DNA of 8,965 nt from CALKKN01 sp041571375 (GCA_041571375.1 JBFFUJ010000091.1:1-8965); one strand, 5' to 3'. Positions 1-6,390 are shown, counted from the first letter of the stretch. Program-made: numbers and translations. The notes: generated by a model not told the origin, from the sequence alone.

Positions 1-1
1 A

Positions 2-229
2 TGGGTGGTGCAGGTCGGTAGCTTTGCCGAGGAACCCAATGCCCAGAGGCTGGTGAGCCGCTTGCGTGAGGGCGGGTACAGCGCCTTCGCGGAGGCCGTG
101 ACCGATACCACGGGGACGGTGTACAAGGTGCGGGTGGGACCCGAGATCGAGCGCGAGTCCGCGTTGCGGATCGCCGAGGCCTTGCGGCGGGACATGGCGC
201 TCGACGGACTGGTCATGAGCGCGGATTGA
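2..229 (+). CDS. dedD: SPOR-domain protein, C-terminal end (DedD-like, 5' truncated by window)
   Basis: The reading frame is open from the window edge, so the gene starts upstream. What is visible is almost exactly one SPOR domain, the roughly 75-residue peptidoglycan-binding module that recognises denuded septal glycan in cell-division proteins. The domain opens with WVVQVGSF, contains a GGY turn and a YKVRVGP strand, and ends in GLVMSAD; this pattern is typical of DedD and related SPOR proteins. A GTG codon at 5 could be mistaken for a start, but it lies inside the first conserved beta strand and is preceded in frame by the Trp codon, so it is internal. The cvpA gene follows 12 bases after the stop and purF comes next, as in the E. 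coli dedD-cvpA-purF order. That context is the main reason to prefer DedD over another SPOR protein. The N-terminal membrane anchor expected for DedD is outside the window. Confidence 0.82.
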   Translation, partial: WVVQVGSFAEEPNAQRLVSRLREGGYSAFAEAVTDTTGTVYKVRVGPEIERESALRIAEALRRDMALDGLVMSAD

Positions 230-241
230 TGCACCGCTCGC

Positions 242-778
242 ATGGGTTGGCCTGATTACATTATCCTTTCGGTCATCGCCCTGTCCGTCCTGGTCGGGCT
301 CATACGCGGTTTCATCCGTGAGGCCTTCGCGCTGGTCGTCTGGACCGCCGCCTTCGTCATCGCGTTCAAGTTCTCGGCGCCGACCGCGGACCTCATGGCG
401 GAAACCATCGAGCTGCCTTCCGCACGGACCGCGCTGGCCTTCGGTGGCCTGTTCCTGGCCGTGTTGCTGGTGGGCGGGCTGATTACCTTTCTGGTCGGCC
501 AACTGGTGGATCGCACGGGCTTGAGCGGGACCGATCGCCTTCTCGGCGCGGTGTTCGGTGCGGGCAGGGGCCTGGTGTTGGTCGTTCTGGTACTGCTGGT
601 GGCGGGCTTTACACCGATACCCCGGGATCAGTGGTGGCGCGAGGCGCCCCTGGTCCAGTCGCTGCTGCCATTGGCGTCGTGGTCGTCCCGATTCCTGCCG
701 GACTCGGTGCTCGATTACCTGGACCTGTATGGGGAGGAGCCCACTGCGGAGGCAGCTGCGGGGCCGGAAGTTCTCTGA
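242..778 (+). CDS. cvpA: CvpA family inner-membrane protein
   Basis: This is a 178-residue integral membrane protein of the CvpA (colicin V production) family; E. coli CvpA is about 162 residues. Four hydrophobic segments are visible at about residues 5-23, 28-45, 62-86 and 99-124. The family signature GTDRLLGAVFGAGRG lies at residues 96-110, entering the fourth segment. A soluble tail of about 50 residues follows, with WW at 131-132 and an acidic/alanine-rich end. The family's exact biochemical role is not settled; it is linked to colicin V export and to envelope stress. The gene starts 12 bases after the SPOR gene and ends 60 bases before purF, consistent with a dedD-cvpA-purF operon. No strong Shine-Dalgarno sequence precedes the ATG, so translational coupling to the upstream gene is plausible. 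Confidence 0.93.
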   Translation: MGWPDYIILSVIALSVLVGLIRGFIREAFALVVWTAAFVIAFKFSAPTADLMAETIELPSARTALAFGGLFLAVLLVGGLITFLVGQLVDRTGLSGTDRLLGAVFGAGRGLVLVVLVLLVAGFTPIPRDQWWREAPLVQSLLPLASWSSRFLPDSVLDYLDLYGEEPTAEAAAGPEVL

Positions 779-792
779 GCGGGCGGGCATGC

Positions 793-798
793 TAGAAT
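793..798 (+). promoter_or_regulatory. Possible -10 element for an internal purF promoter
   Basis: TAGAAT matches the sigma-70 -10 consensus at five of six positions and lies in the 60-base gap between cvpA and purF, about 40 bases before the purF start. The best -35 candidate at normal spacing (TTCTCT at 771-776) is poor. No clear PurR-type operator is visible. This may be chance; purF is probably mainly transcribed from upstream. Confidence 0.2.
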
Positions 799-838
799 CG
801 CCTCGCAGTATCCTGACCGTAGCCTGAGGCCCCGGGCC

Positions 839-2338
839 ATGTGTGGAATCATCGGAATGGTCGGTTCCCAGCCGGTCGCGCCCGAAATCTACGAAGCGCT
901 GACAGTTCTGCAGCACCGTGGTCAGGACGCCGCGGGCATTGCCACGCTGGATGGGCATCGCCTGCATCTCGCCAAGGCCAACGGGCTGGTGCGCGACGTA
1001 TTCACGGCCGAGCACGTGGCCCGCCTGCAGGGTTCAGCCGGCATCGGCCATGTGCGCTACCCGACGGCCGGGTGCGAAGACTCGGCGGAAGCCCAGCCGT
1101 TTTACGTCAACTCACCGCATGGCATTGCGCTGGGACACAACGGCAACCTGAACAATACCGAGGAACTCAAGGCAGAGCTCATCGCAAGCGATCGGCGGCA
1201 CCTGAACACCGATTCCGATTCCGAAGTACTGCTCAACATACTTGCCCATGAATTGCACTCGCAGGACGGCGGCGAGATGTCCGCACAGGGTATCTTCCGG
1301 GCCGTGGACGGTGTGCATCAACGCTGCCGCGGCGCCTATGCCGTGATCGCGCTGATCGTCGACCAGGGCATTCTGGGCTTCCGTGACCCCCACGGTATCC
1401 GGCCGGTGGTGCTCGGCCGCCGCGAGGGCAAGCGGGGGACGGAGTATGCCATCGCCTCGGAGAGCGTGGCGCTGGACACGCTGGGCTTCGAGTTGATGCG
1501 GGACCTCCGTCCCGGCGAGGCCGTGCTGATCGATTTCGAAGGGCGCCTGCACGAGCATCAGAGCCGGAGCGCGCAAGCGCTTTCGCCCTGTATCTTCGAG
1601 TTTGTGTATTTTGCCCGCCCCGATTCGATGATCGACGACATCTCGGTGTACAAGGCGCGCCTGCGCATGGGGCAGGCGTTGTCGCGCAAGATCCTCTCGG
1701 AGTGGCCGGACCACGACATCGACGTGGTGATTCCCGTGCCCGATACCAGCCGCACCGCAGCGCTGCCGCTGGCCTATGACCTGGGCGTCAAGTACCGGGA
1801 GGGCTTCATCAAGAACCGTTACATCGGTCGCACCTTCATCATGCCTGGCCAGGATCAGCGAGCGGCCTCCGTGCGGCACAAGCTCAATGCGATCGAGCTC
1901 GAGTTTCGCCGCAAGAATGTGCTGTTGGTGGACGACTCCATCGTGCGGGGCACCACCTCCCGTCAGATCATCCAGATGGCCCGGGAGGCCGGAGCGCGCA
2001 AGGTCTATTTCGCGTCCGCCGCGCCGCCCGTGCGGTATCCCAATATTTACGGTATCGATATGCCGGCACCGGCCGAGTTGGTGGCCAGTGGCAAAGACGA
2101 ATCCGCCATCGAGCGGGAACTCGGCGCCGACCGGCTGATCTATCAGCGCCTCGACGACCTCGTGGAAGCCTGTCGTGAGGGCAATTCCCGGATCACGCGC
2201 TTCGACACCTCGTGTTTCTCTGGCGAATACGTCACCGGGGTCGAACCCGGCTATCTCGAGAAGGTTCAGCAACTGCGCTCGGACCGGGCGAAATCCGAGC
2301 GCCGCTCCCAGTCGAGCGCCCCCCGCCTGGCCAGCTGA
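839..2338 (+). CDS. purF: Amidophosphoribosyltransferase (glutamine PRPP amidotransferase)
   Basis: PurF catalyses the first committed step of de novo purine synthesis in the cytoplasm: PRPP plus glutamine gives 5-phosphoribosylamine. The 499-residue product is close to the 505 residues of E. coli PurF. After removal of Met1 the N-terminus is Cys2 (MCGIIGMVG), the catalytic nucleophile of the Ntn-type glutaminase domain. QHRGQDAAGI, GIGHVRYPTAG and GHNGNL follow and are typical of that domain. The C-terminal phosphoribosyltransferase half carries VLLVDDSIVRGTTS at residues 361-374, the PRPP-binding loop. All recognised key motifs are intact. The start is fixed by Cys2; a TGAGG at 825-829 is a modest ribosome binding site. 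It is the last gene of the housekeeping block, 107 bases before a WS/DGAT gene on the same strand. A long open frame antisense to it is a composition artefact. Confidence 0.98.
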   Translation: MCGIIGMVGSQPVAPEIYEALTVLQHRGQDAAGIATLDGHRLHLAKANGLVRDVFTAEHVARLQGSAGIGHVRYPTAGCEDSAEAQPFYVNSPHGIALGHNGNLNNTEELKAELIASDRRHLNTDSDSEVLLNILAHELHSQDGGEMSAQGIFRAVDGVHQRCRGAYAVIALIVDQGILGFRDPHGIRPVVLGRREGKRGTEYAIASESVALDTLGFELMRDLRPGEAVLIDFEGRLHEHQSRSAQALSPCIFEFVYFARPDSMIDDISVYKARLRMGQALSRKILSEWPDHDIDVVIPVPDTSRTAALPLAYDLGVKYREGFIKNRYIGRTFIMPGQDQRAASVRHKLNAIELEFRRKNVLLVDDSIVRGTTSRQIIQMAREAGARKVYFASAAPPVRYPNIYGIDMPAPAELVASGKDESAIERELGADRLIYQRLDDLVEACREGNSRITRFDTSCFSGEYVTGVEPGYLEKVQQLRSDRAKSERRSQSSAPRLAS

Positions 2339-2361
2339 GCGTCCGCGCGGAACGCGCATTG

Positions 2362-2379
2362 ACGCTGGTAGACCAGCGT
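2362..2379. promoter_or_regulatory. Perfect 8+8 bp palindrome upstream of the WS/DGAT gene (operator or purF terminator)
   Basis: ACGCTGGT (2362-2369), spacer AG, then ACCAGCGT (2372-2379) form a perfect inverted repeat in the gap between purF and the WS/DGAT gene. As a hairpin it would have a 7-bp stem with a TAGA loop. It is followed by GTTACTAAGTTT, which is only moderately T-rich, so it is a weak intrinsic terminator candidate for purF. It also sits just upstream of a CATAAT -10-like hexamer at 2397-2402, overlapping where a -35 would be, which is a typical repressor or activator position. I cannot decide between the two roles from sequence. Confidence 0.45.
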
Positions 2380-2396
2380 GTTACTAAGTTTCTAAG

Positions 2397-2402
2397 CATA
2401 AT
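2397..2402 (+). promoter_or_regulatory. Candidate -10 element for the WS/DGAT gene
   Basis: CATAAT matches the -10 consensus at five of six positions, within a stretch (about 2381-2440) visibly more AT-rich than the surrounding genes. No good -35 lies 16-18 bases upstream; that position is occupied by the end of the 2362-2379 palindrome. A start site near 2409 would leave a leader of about 37 bases before the ATG at 2446. Confidence 0.3.
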
Positions 2403-2445
2403 TGCGAAATACACTGAATTGACAGCAGAAAAGTACAGAGAACCC

Positions 2446-3894
2446 ATGTCCAAGGTGGACACCGCCTGGTTGCGCATGGAGCAGCCCACCAACCTGATGA
2501 TGATCACCGGGGTGGTGTTGTTTCGCGAGCCGCTGGACTATCGCCGGTTGCTCGCAACCATCGAGCAGCGATTCCTCGCCTTTCGCCGGTTTCGCCAGAA
2601 AACGATCGATGGTGCGGCCGGCGCGCACTGGGTGCTGGACGAGGATTTCGACATCCGCCATCACGTGCGTCGCATTGCCCTGCCGGGTGCGGCCGACCGG
2701 CAAGAACTGCAAGCCCTGACTGCGGAGCTGGCCAGTACCCCGCTGGATACATCGCGCCCGCTGTGGCAATTCCACCTGGTCGAAAATTACTGCGACGGGC
2801 CAGCGCTGATCATGCGCATCCACCACTGCATCGCGGACGGTATCGCCCTGGTGCAGGTATTTCTCTCCCTGACCGACACCCACCGCGAGGGACGGCCCTC
2901 GGCTGAGCGGACCGAGAGCTGGAAGGTGCGCCGGGTCGAGGAGTCGGAGGTGTTTCGACGGCTGGTCGAACCCGCCCGGGAGGGAATCGATTTCGCCACC
3001 CACCTGGGCTTGCGGGTCGTTGAGGAGGCGCGCAAGGTGCTGCAGGATCCCGTCACGGCCGGCAGCTACGCGCAGGAGGCGGGCGAGATCGTGCGCGAGT
3101 TCGTGCATTCGCTGGCCTTGCCGAATGATCCACCGACGCGCTTCAAGGGATGCCTGGGCGTGCGTAAGCAGGTCGCGTGGGCGGAGCCGTTATCGCTGGC
3201 CGAAGTCAAGGCCGTCAGCAAGGTGTTCGGCTGTACCGTTAATGACGTGCTGATCTCGGCGGTGAGCGGTGCGATCCGCAGTTACATGCTGGAACGGGGC
3301 GACGCGCCGGATGCGGTGGTCGATTTCCGCGCCACGGTACCGGTCAACCTGCGCCCGCTCGAACACGCGCGGGAGCTGGGCAACCATTTCGGCCTCGTGT
3401 TCCTGTCCCTGCCGCTGTCGGTCGCCAATCCGCTGGAACGGCTGTACACGGTGAACCAGCGCATGAACGAGCTGAAGTCGTCCAAGCAGGCGGCCGTCAC
3501 GTTCGGATTCCTGGCCGCCCTGGGCATGGGGCCCAGCGTGCTGCAGAAACCGGTTCTGGACATTTTGAGCCAGAAAGCCTCCGCGGTGCTGACCAACGTG
3601 CCGGGACCCCAGTACCCGCTCTACCTGGCCGGCTCGAGAATGGAGCAGTTGATGTTCTGGGTGCCACAGAACGGCAGCATCGGCCTGGGCATCAGCATTC
3701 TCAGTTATGACGGCAAGGTATTTTTCGGCCTGATCAGCGACCGCGGGCTGGTACCCGATCCGCATAACATCATTTCCCGATTCAGGCCGGAGTTCGAGAA
3801 ACTGCTTTACCTGGCCCTGATGCTGCCCCTTGAGGCGCGTCCCGACAGCCTGCTAGCGGAGCGGATCATCATCGGCAGTCTGCCGGCGGGCTGA
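2446..3894 (+). CDS. Wax ester synthase / acyl-CoA:diacylglycerol acyltransferase (WS/DGAT family)
   Basis: This 482-residue protein belongs to the bacterial bifunctional WS/DGAT family, which esterifies acyl-CoA with long-chain alcohols (wax esters) or diacylglycerol (triacylglycerol) at the membrane or inclusion surface. The catalytic motif HHxxxDG is present as HHCIADG at residues 126-132. Other family landmarks are PLW at 105-107, the ND pair at 266-267, VPVNLRP at 298-304, an ELGNHFG stretch near 310-316 and NVPGP at 384-388. Length and domain order fit the family. The frame is open further upstream into purF, but the start at 2446 gives the usual N-terminus (VDTAWLRMEQPTN); only a weak AGAGA lies at RBS distance. 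It follows purF after a 107-base gap holding a palindrome and a possible promoter. It is convergent with a TPR-like gene 23 bases downstream. Whether wax or triacylglycerol is the main product cannot be read from sequence; a fatty alcohol-forming reductase in the same window favours wax ester. Confidence 0.93.
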   Translation: MSKVDTAWLRMEQPTNLMMITGVVLFREPLDYRRLLATIEQRFLAFRRFRQKTIDGAAGAHWVLDEDFDIRHHVRRIALPGAADRQELQALTAELASTPLDTSRPLWQFHLVENYCDGPALIMRIHHCIADGIALVQVFLSLTDTHREGRPSAERTESWKVRRVEESEVFRRLVEPAREGIDFATHLGLRVVEEARKVLQDPVTAGSYAQEAGEIVREFVHSLALPNDPPTRFKGCLGVRKQVAWAEPLSLAEVKAVSKVFGCTVNDVLISAVSGAIRSYMLERGDAPDAVVDFRATVPVNLRPLEHARELGNHFGLVFLSLPLSVANPLERLYTVNQRMNELKSSKQAAVTFGFLAALGMGPSVLQKPVLDILSQKASAVLTNVPGPQYPLYLAGSRMEQLMFWVPQNGSIGLGISILSYDGKVFFGLISDRGLVPDPHNIISRFRPEFEKLLYLALMLPLEARPDSLLAERIIIGSLPAG

Positions 3895-3917
3895 AAGCCC
3901 TCGGTCGGCGTCGGGGT

Positions 3918-4769
3918 CTACTCCAACTCGGCCAGCGCCGCCTCCACATCCAGCTTCTCCATGGCATCCTTCGGGGACATCTCGGAGGCCCGGACATACA
4001 GTTCCGTGACCTCGTCCAGCCTGCGTTCCCCGAACAGCAGGTACAGCCCATTGGCGCACTCGATACGGGCGATGGGTGAGTCCGGGGTGAGTTCGAGGGC
4101 GCGCTCGAAATGCTCCAGGGCCGCCTCGATGCTCGCCCCGTAGGTCATGGCGCCAATCATCTTGCCCACCTTGTCGATGACCTCCGCGTGGTACATCCCG
4201 AATGCCGTGTGGGCCTCGGAATGCTCGGGGGCCAGGGTGAGGGTGGTCTCCAGGGCTTGCTGGATCCTGGCGCCCACGCCCTGCCGCAAAGCCTGCATGA
4301 CGGAGATGCTCTGGCTGTATCGTCCCAAATTGAACGCCAGGAAGTAGTGGGTGTTCGGATCGTCGGGCAAAACCTGCGCGGCGCGCTCAGCGCGCTCGAC
4401 AGCGTTCAGGAAGATCTCGCGGCGTCGGCCCTCATCAGGCTCCAGGTAGGTCGCGTAAATGCCTGCCGCCTTGTTGGCGGCGGCGTGGGCGAGGTAGCCG
4501 CAGCGCTCCGCACGCGCCACCGCCCCCTGGAAGTCACCACCATGGAAGCAGCGCCAGGCCTGCCGGATATCGGCGGCCAGCTGCGCGAGATTGCCATCGA
4601 AGGCGGCCGGCGCGGCTTCGGGGTATTCCTCGAGCTGGCGTGCCACCCACTCGGGGTCAGGAAACACCATGCCGTCGCCGCGGTGCAGGTCCGGCCAGGC
4701 CTCGGCGAGACGCTCGCCGGGATAGTCGAATTCGGATGCGTTATGGGGAAATGGATGCCAGCGTTCCAT
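3918..4769 (-). CDS. TPR-like helical repeat protein of unknown function
   Basis: This 283-residue minus-strand protein is mostly alpha-helical with repeated TPR-like units, clearest at about residues 119-150, 168-195 and 216-250. These carry the alternating small and aromatic residues and Pro-terminated second helices of TPRs (for example ALELTPDSP at 224-232). The stretch from about 140 to 225, with NTHYFLAFNLGRYSQ, AHTAFGMYHAEV and a YGAS, recalls the TatT/RMDN-like TPR proteins; this is recognition by eye, not a search result. No signal peptide or membrane segment is seen, so a cytoplasmic adaptor role is likely but unproven. The ATG is preceded by an AGGA at suitable distance. The gene is convergent with the WS/DGAT gene (23-base gap) and divergent from the phasin gene (121-base gap), so it sits inside the storage-lipid genes. 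I do not assign a function. Confidence 0.8.
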   Translation of the reverse strand: MERWHPFPHNASEFDYPGERLAEAWPDLHRGDGMVFPDPEWVARQLEEYPEAAPAAFDGNLAQLAADIRQAWRCFHGGDFQGAVARAERCGYLAHAAANKAAGIYATYLEPDEGRRREIFLNAVERAERAAQVLPDDPNTHYFLAFNLGRYSQSISVMQALRQGVGARIQQALETTLTLAPEHSEAHTAFGMYHAEVIDKVGKMIGAMTYGASIEAALEHFERALELTPDSPIARIECANGLYLLFGERRLDEVTELYVRASEMSPKDAMEKLDVEAALAELE

Positions 4770-4809
4770 GGGATTCCTGCTCTGCGAGTTGACGCCTTAA
4801 TGCGGCCCG

Positions 4810-4815
4810 ATCTTA
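4810..4815 (-). promoter_or_regulatory. Candidate -10 element for the TPR-like gene
   Basis: On the minus strand this reads TAAGAT (five of six consensus positions), about 40 bases before the start at 4769. It is embedded in CTAAGATCG, a 9-mer also found around the candidate -10 of the acyl-CoA reductase gene (6438-6446, plus strand). No convincing -35 is present. Confidence 0.25.
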
Positions 4816-4845
4816 GGGTGTTTGCTCTAATTTCCGGCGCTAGGA

Positions 4846-4851
4846 TATACC
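4846..4851 (+). promoter_or_regulatory. Weak candidate -10 element for the phasin gene
   Basis: TATACC (four of six consensus positions) lies 18 bases after a partial -35 (TTGCTC, 4822-4827) and about 40 bases before the phasin start. The 121-base gap with the divergent TPR-like gene must hold the phasin promoter, but this match is weak. Confidence 0.25.
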
Positions 4852-4878
4852 CATATCATCATCAGCGCTCGCCAGCGC

Positions 4879-4884
4879 AAGGAG
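4879..4884 (+). promoter_or_regulatory. Strong ribosome binding site of the phasin gene
   Basis: AAGGAG lies six bases before the ATG at 4891. This is the best Shine-Dalgarno sequence in the window and fits a protein made in large amounts, as phasins usually are. It also rejects the out-of-frame ATG at 4886 as the start. Confidence 0.75.
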
Positions 4885-4890
4885 CATGAA

Positions 4891-5406
4891 ATGGCTAAGA
4901 AGACACTGAAAAAGAAGGTACAACCGAAAGCAGCCGCCGGCAAGTACGCGGCGCCGGTGGTCGACACGGCCCGCGAGATCTGGCTGGCCGGCCTGGGTGC
5001 ATTTTCAATGGCCCAGCAAGAGAGTGGCAAGCTGATCGAACAGGGTAACAAGCTGTTCGAGAAACTGGTTGCCGAGGGCACCAGCCTGGAGAAGAAAACG
5101 CGTGATGCCGCGGGCACCGCGGTGGGCGATCTCCGCGGAGATATGGAATCACGGGTCGACTCCGTGAAACAGCAGGCGGCGGACAACTGGGACAAGCTGG
5201 AAAACATCTTCGAGGATCGCGTGGCGCGCGTGCTCGGCCGCCTGGGCGTACCGACCGCGGATGACGTGCACAAGCTGTCCGATCGCGTGCAGAAGCTGTC
5301 CAAGCAGGTCGCAGAGCTGTCAAAGGCCAAGACCAATGGCGCCAAGGCGCCGGCGGCACGCAAGGCAGGCACCAAGAAGGCTGCCGGGCGGACCGCAGCG
5401 CGGTAG
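4891..5406 (+). CDS. Phasin family (PhaF/PhaI-type) granule-associated protein
   Basis: This 171-residue protein has the hallmarks of the poly(hydroxyalkanoate) granule-associated PhaI/PhaF family, amphipathic proteins that coat storage inclusions. After a Lys-rich N-terminus comes REIWLAGLGAF at 28-38. A long amphipathic helical region follows, then VARVLGRLGVPTADDV at 111-126. A short heptad stretch, about 126-145 (VHKLSDRVQKLSKQV), resembles the leucine zipper described in PhaF. The C-terminus from about 146 is a short Lys/Ala/Arg-rich tail (KAPAARKAG, TKKAAGR), like a much reduced histone-H1-like PhaF tail; PhaI lacks such a tail and is shorter. The gene has a strong RBS and its own intrinsic terminator, so it is probably monocistronic. 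No PHA synthase gene is in the window, while WS/DGAT and acyl-CoA reductase genes flank it. It may therefore coat PHA granules encoded elsewhere or wax/TAG bodies; sequence does not decide. Confidence 0.9.
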   Translation: MAKKTLKKKVQPKAAAGKYAAPVVDTAREIWLAGLGAFSMAQQESGKLIEQGNKLFEKLVAEGTSLEKKTRDAAGTAVGDLRGDMESRVDSVKQQAADNWDKLENIFEDRVARVLGRLGVPTADDVHKLSDRVQKLSKQVAELSKAKTNGAKAPAARKAGTKKAAGRTAAR

Positions 5407-5431
5407 CACGCCGCAGGCATTTTGGGCTTCG

Positions 5432-5459
5432 GGGCCGGCATGAGTGCCGGCCCTTTTTT
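5432..5459 (+). terminator. Intrinsic terminator of the phasin gene
   Basis: A perfect 9-bp GC-rich stem, GGGCCGGCA (5432-5440) pairing with TGCCGGCCC (5445-5453), has a TGAG loop and is followed by six T residues at 5454-5459. It begins 25 bases after the phasin stop. The last T is the first base of the reverse-complement stop codon of the convergent TetR gene. On the minus strand the hairpin has no following T-run, so termination should be one-directional. Confidence 0.93.
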
Positions 5460-6097
5460 CAGGCCTCGCGATACTGGGTGATCAGCGCGGTGATCTGGCT
5501 GGCTTCCGGCTGTCGCAGGTAGGGCAGGAGCAGGTGCAGTACACGGGCGACCGCCCGGGGGAGAATCGAGCCGTCGTCGAGGCCGGGATCCCCCTCAGCC
5601 TCAGCGAACGGAATCCAGCTGCTCATCACCAGCAGCAGGTTATCGAGCAGCAGTTGCGCATCGTCCGCCCCGATCTCCATGATCCCGTGGCTCACGAGCC
5701 CGCCGAGCAGGCGTTCCAGTGTCCGGCGTTGCTTGGCAAGGAGGCCGTGGAAGGCTCTGCGCAGGTTTGGAATGCGCGCGCAGAGGTCGTCGAGGTTGCG
5801 GTACAGGAAGCGGAACCGGCCCATGGTTTCGAACATCAGGTGCAGGCGCAGCCAGAGTTCCTCGGTGTCCGGCCGCTCGTTGTCTCCCAGTTCAAGCACT
5901 GGCTGAAGGCTGATGAGGTAGCGCTTGAACAGCTCCAGCGCGATGTCGTCCTTGCTGTGGAAATGGTAATAGAGGTTGCCGGGGCTGATGTCGGCCTCGG
6001 TGGCGATGTGGTTGGTTGACACGTTGGGCTCGCCGTGGCGGTTGAACAGCGCGAGGCTGGTCGCCAGGATCAGTTCCCGCGTGTCGCGGCGTACCAT
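5459..6097 (-). CDS. TetR-family transcriptional regulator, PhaD-like
   Basis: This 212-residue protein has a typical TetR N-terminal DNA-binding domain. The helix-turn-helix is at about residues 27-46 and ends in the classic DISPGNLYYHF followed by HSKDDI. The start of the protein (ALFNRHGEPNVSTNHIA), the middle (LWLRLHLMFETMGRFRFLYRNLDDL) and a C-terminus ending LPYLRQPE...YREA resemble PhaD, the TetR-family activator of medium-chain PHA genes in Pseudomonas; this is by recall, not alignment. The ATG at 6097 is chosen because the longer frame upstream runs through the acyl-CoA-binding protein gene. No strong RBS precedes it. It starts 16 bases after the stop of that gene, so the two are probably co-transcribed and translationally coupled. 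It converges on the phasin gene. Plausible targets are the palindromes at 6430-6447 and 2362-2379; this is inference. Confidence 0.88.
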   Translation of the reverse strand: MVRRDTRELILATSLALFNRHGEPNVSTNHIATEADISPGNLYYHFHSKDDIALELFKRYLISLQPVLELGDNERPDTEELWLRLHLMFETMGRFRFLYRNLDDLCARIPNLRRAFHGLLAKQRRTLERLLGGLVSHGIMEIGADDAQLLLDNLLLVMSSWIPFAEAEGDPGLDDGSILPRAVARVLHLLLPYLRQPEASQITALITQYREA

Positions 6098-6113
6098 GTC
6101 GGAGGTTCCGGGG

Positions 6114-6383
6114 CTAGTGACCGGGATCTGCGCCCAGGGAGCGCGCGAGGTCGATGTACTGCTGCTGGGCTTGTTCACGCGGCAGGCCCTGGAGTGCCTC
6201 CCAGGCTTCGAACTTGGCCGCCGCGACGAAATCGAAGATGCCGGGCCTTGGGCCGTGCGCGTCGCCCTCGGAGCCTTGCTTGTACAGGGCATAGAGGCGC
6301 AGCAGCACGTCGTTGTCCGGGCGCTCCTGCAGGTTCTTCACCGCTGCCGCCGCCTGTTCGAAGAGCGGCTTGATTTCGGTCAT
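6114..6383 (-). CDS. Acyl-CoA-binding protein (ACBP)
   Basis: This small 89-residue cytosolic protein of the ACBP family binds medium- and long-chain acyl-CoA and presents it to enzymes. The core LLRLYALYKQGSEGD and the PGIFDF...AAAKFEAW segment match the four-helix ACBP fold. The four ligand-contacting residues known from bovine ACBP (Tyr28, Lys32, Lys54, Tyr73) are all present as Tyr31, Lys35, Lys57 and Tyr76, at a constant offset of three. The start at 6383 is preferred over an in-frame ATG at 6410 because GAGGA lies seven bases before it and the ACBP domain begins directly after. The gene leads a probable two-gene operon with the PhaD-like regulator and is divergent from the fatty acyl-CoA reductase gene (113-base gap). 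ACBPs are common in eukaryotes and patchy in bacteria, so its place beside acyl-CoA-consuming enzymes is informative. Confidence 0.94.
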   Translation of the reverse strand: MTEIKPLFEQAAAAVKNLQERPDNDVLLRLYALYKQGSEGDAHGPRPGIFDFVAAAKFEAWEALQGLPREQAQQQYIDLARSLGADPGH

Positions 6384-6390
6384 CTGAAAA

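Noticed and set aside
1112..2359. A 415-codon open frame antisense to purF
   Set aside because: Third-position GC richness opens antisense frames. The product is rich in His, Gly and Arg with no recognisable domain, and purF on the other strand is intact and conserved.
2419..2424. A perfect TTGACA upstream of the WS/DGAT gene as a -35 element
   Set aside because: A -10 at normal spacing would fall on the start codon and no -10-like hexamer is there, so it cannot serve this gene unless the true start is further downstream.
2212..2445. Upstream extension of the WS/DGAT frame into purF
   Set aside because: The added 78 residues are the alternative frame of the purF 3' end. The family N-terminus begins at the ATG at 2446.
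3888..3900. Small hairpin GGGCT-GAA-AGCCC at the end of the WS/DGAT gene as a terminator
   Set aside because: The stem is only five base pairs with a three-base loop and no T-run follows. It overlaps the stop codon and is probably chance.
4110..4889. A 259-codon plus-strand frame opposite the TPR-like gene, reaching the phasin start
   Set aside because: No recognisable domain. The minus-strand protein has coherent helical repeats and a plausible RBS, and the frame would swallow the phasin promoter region.
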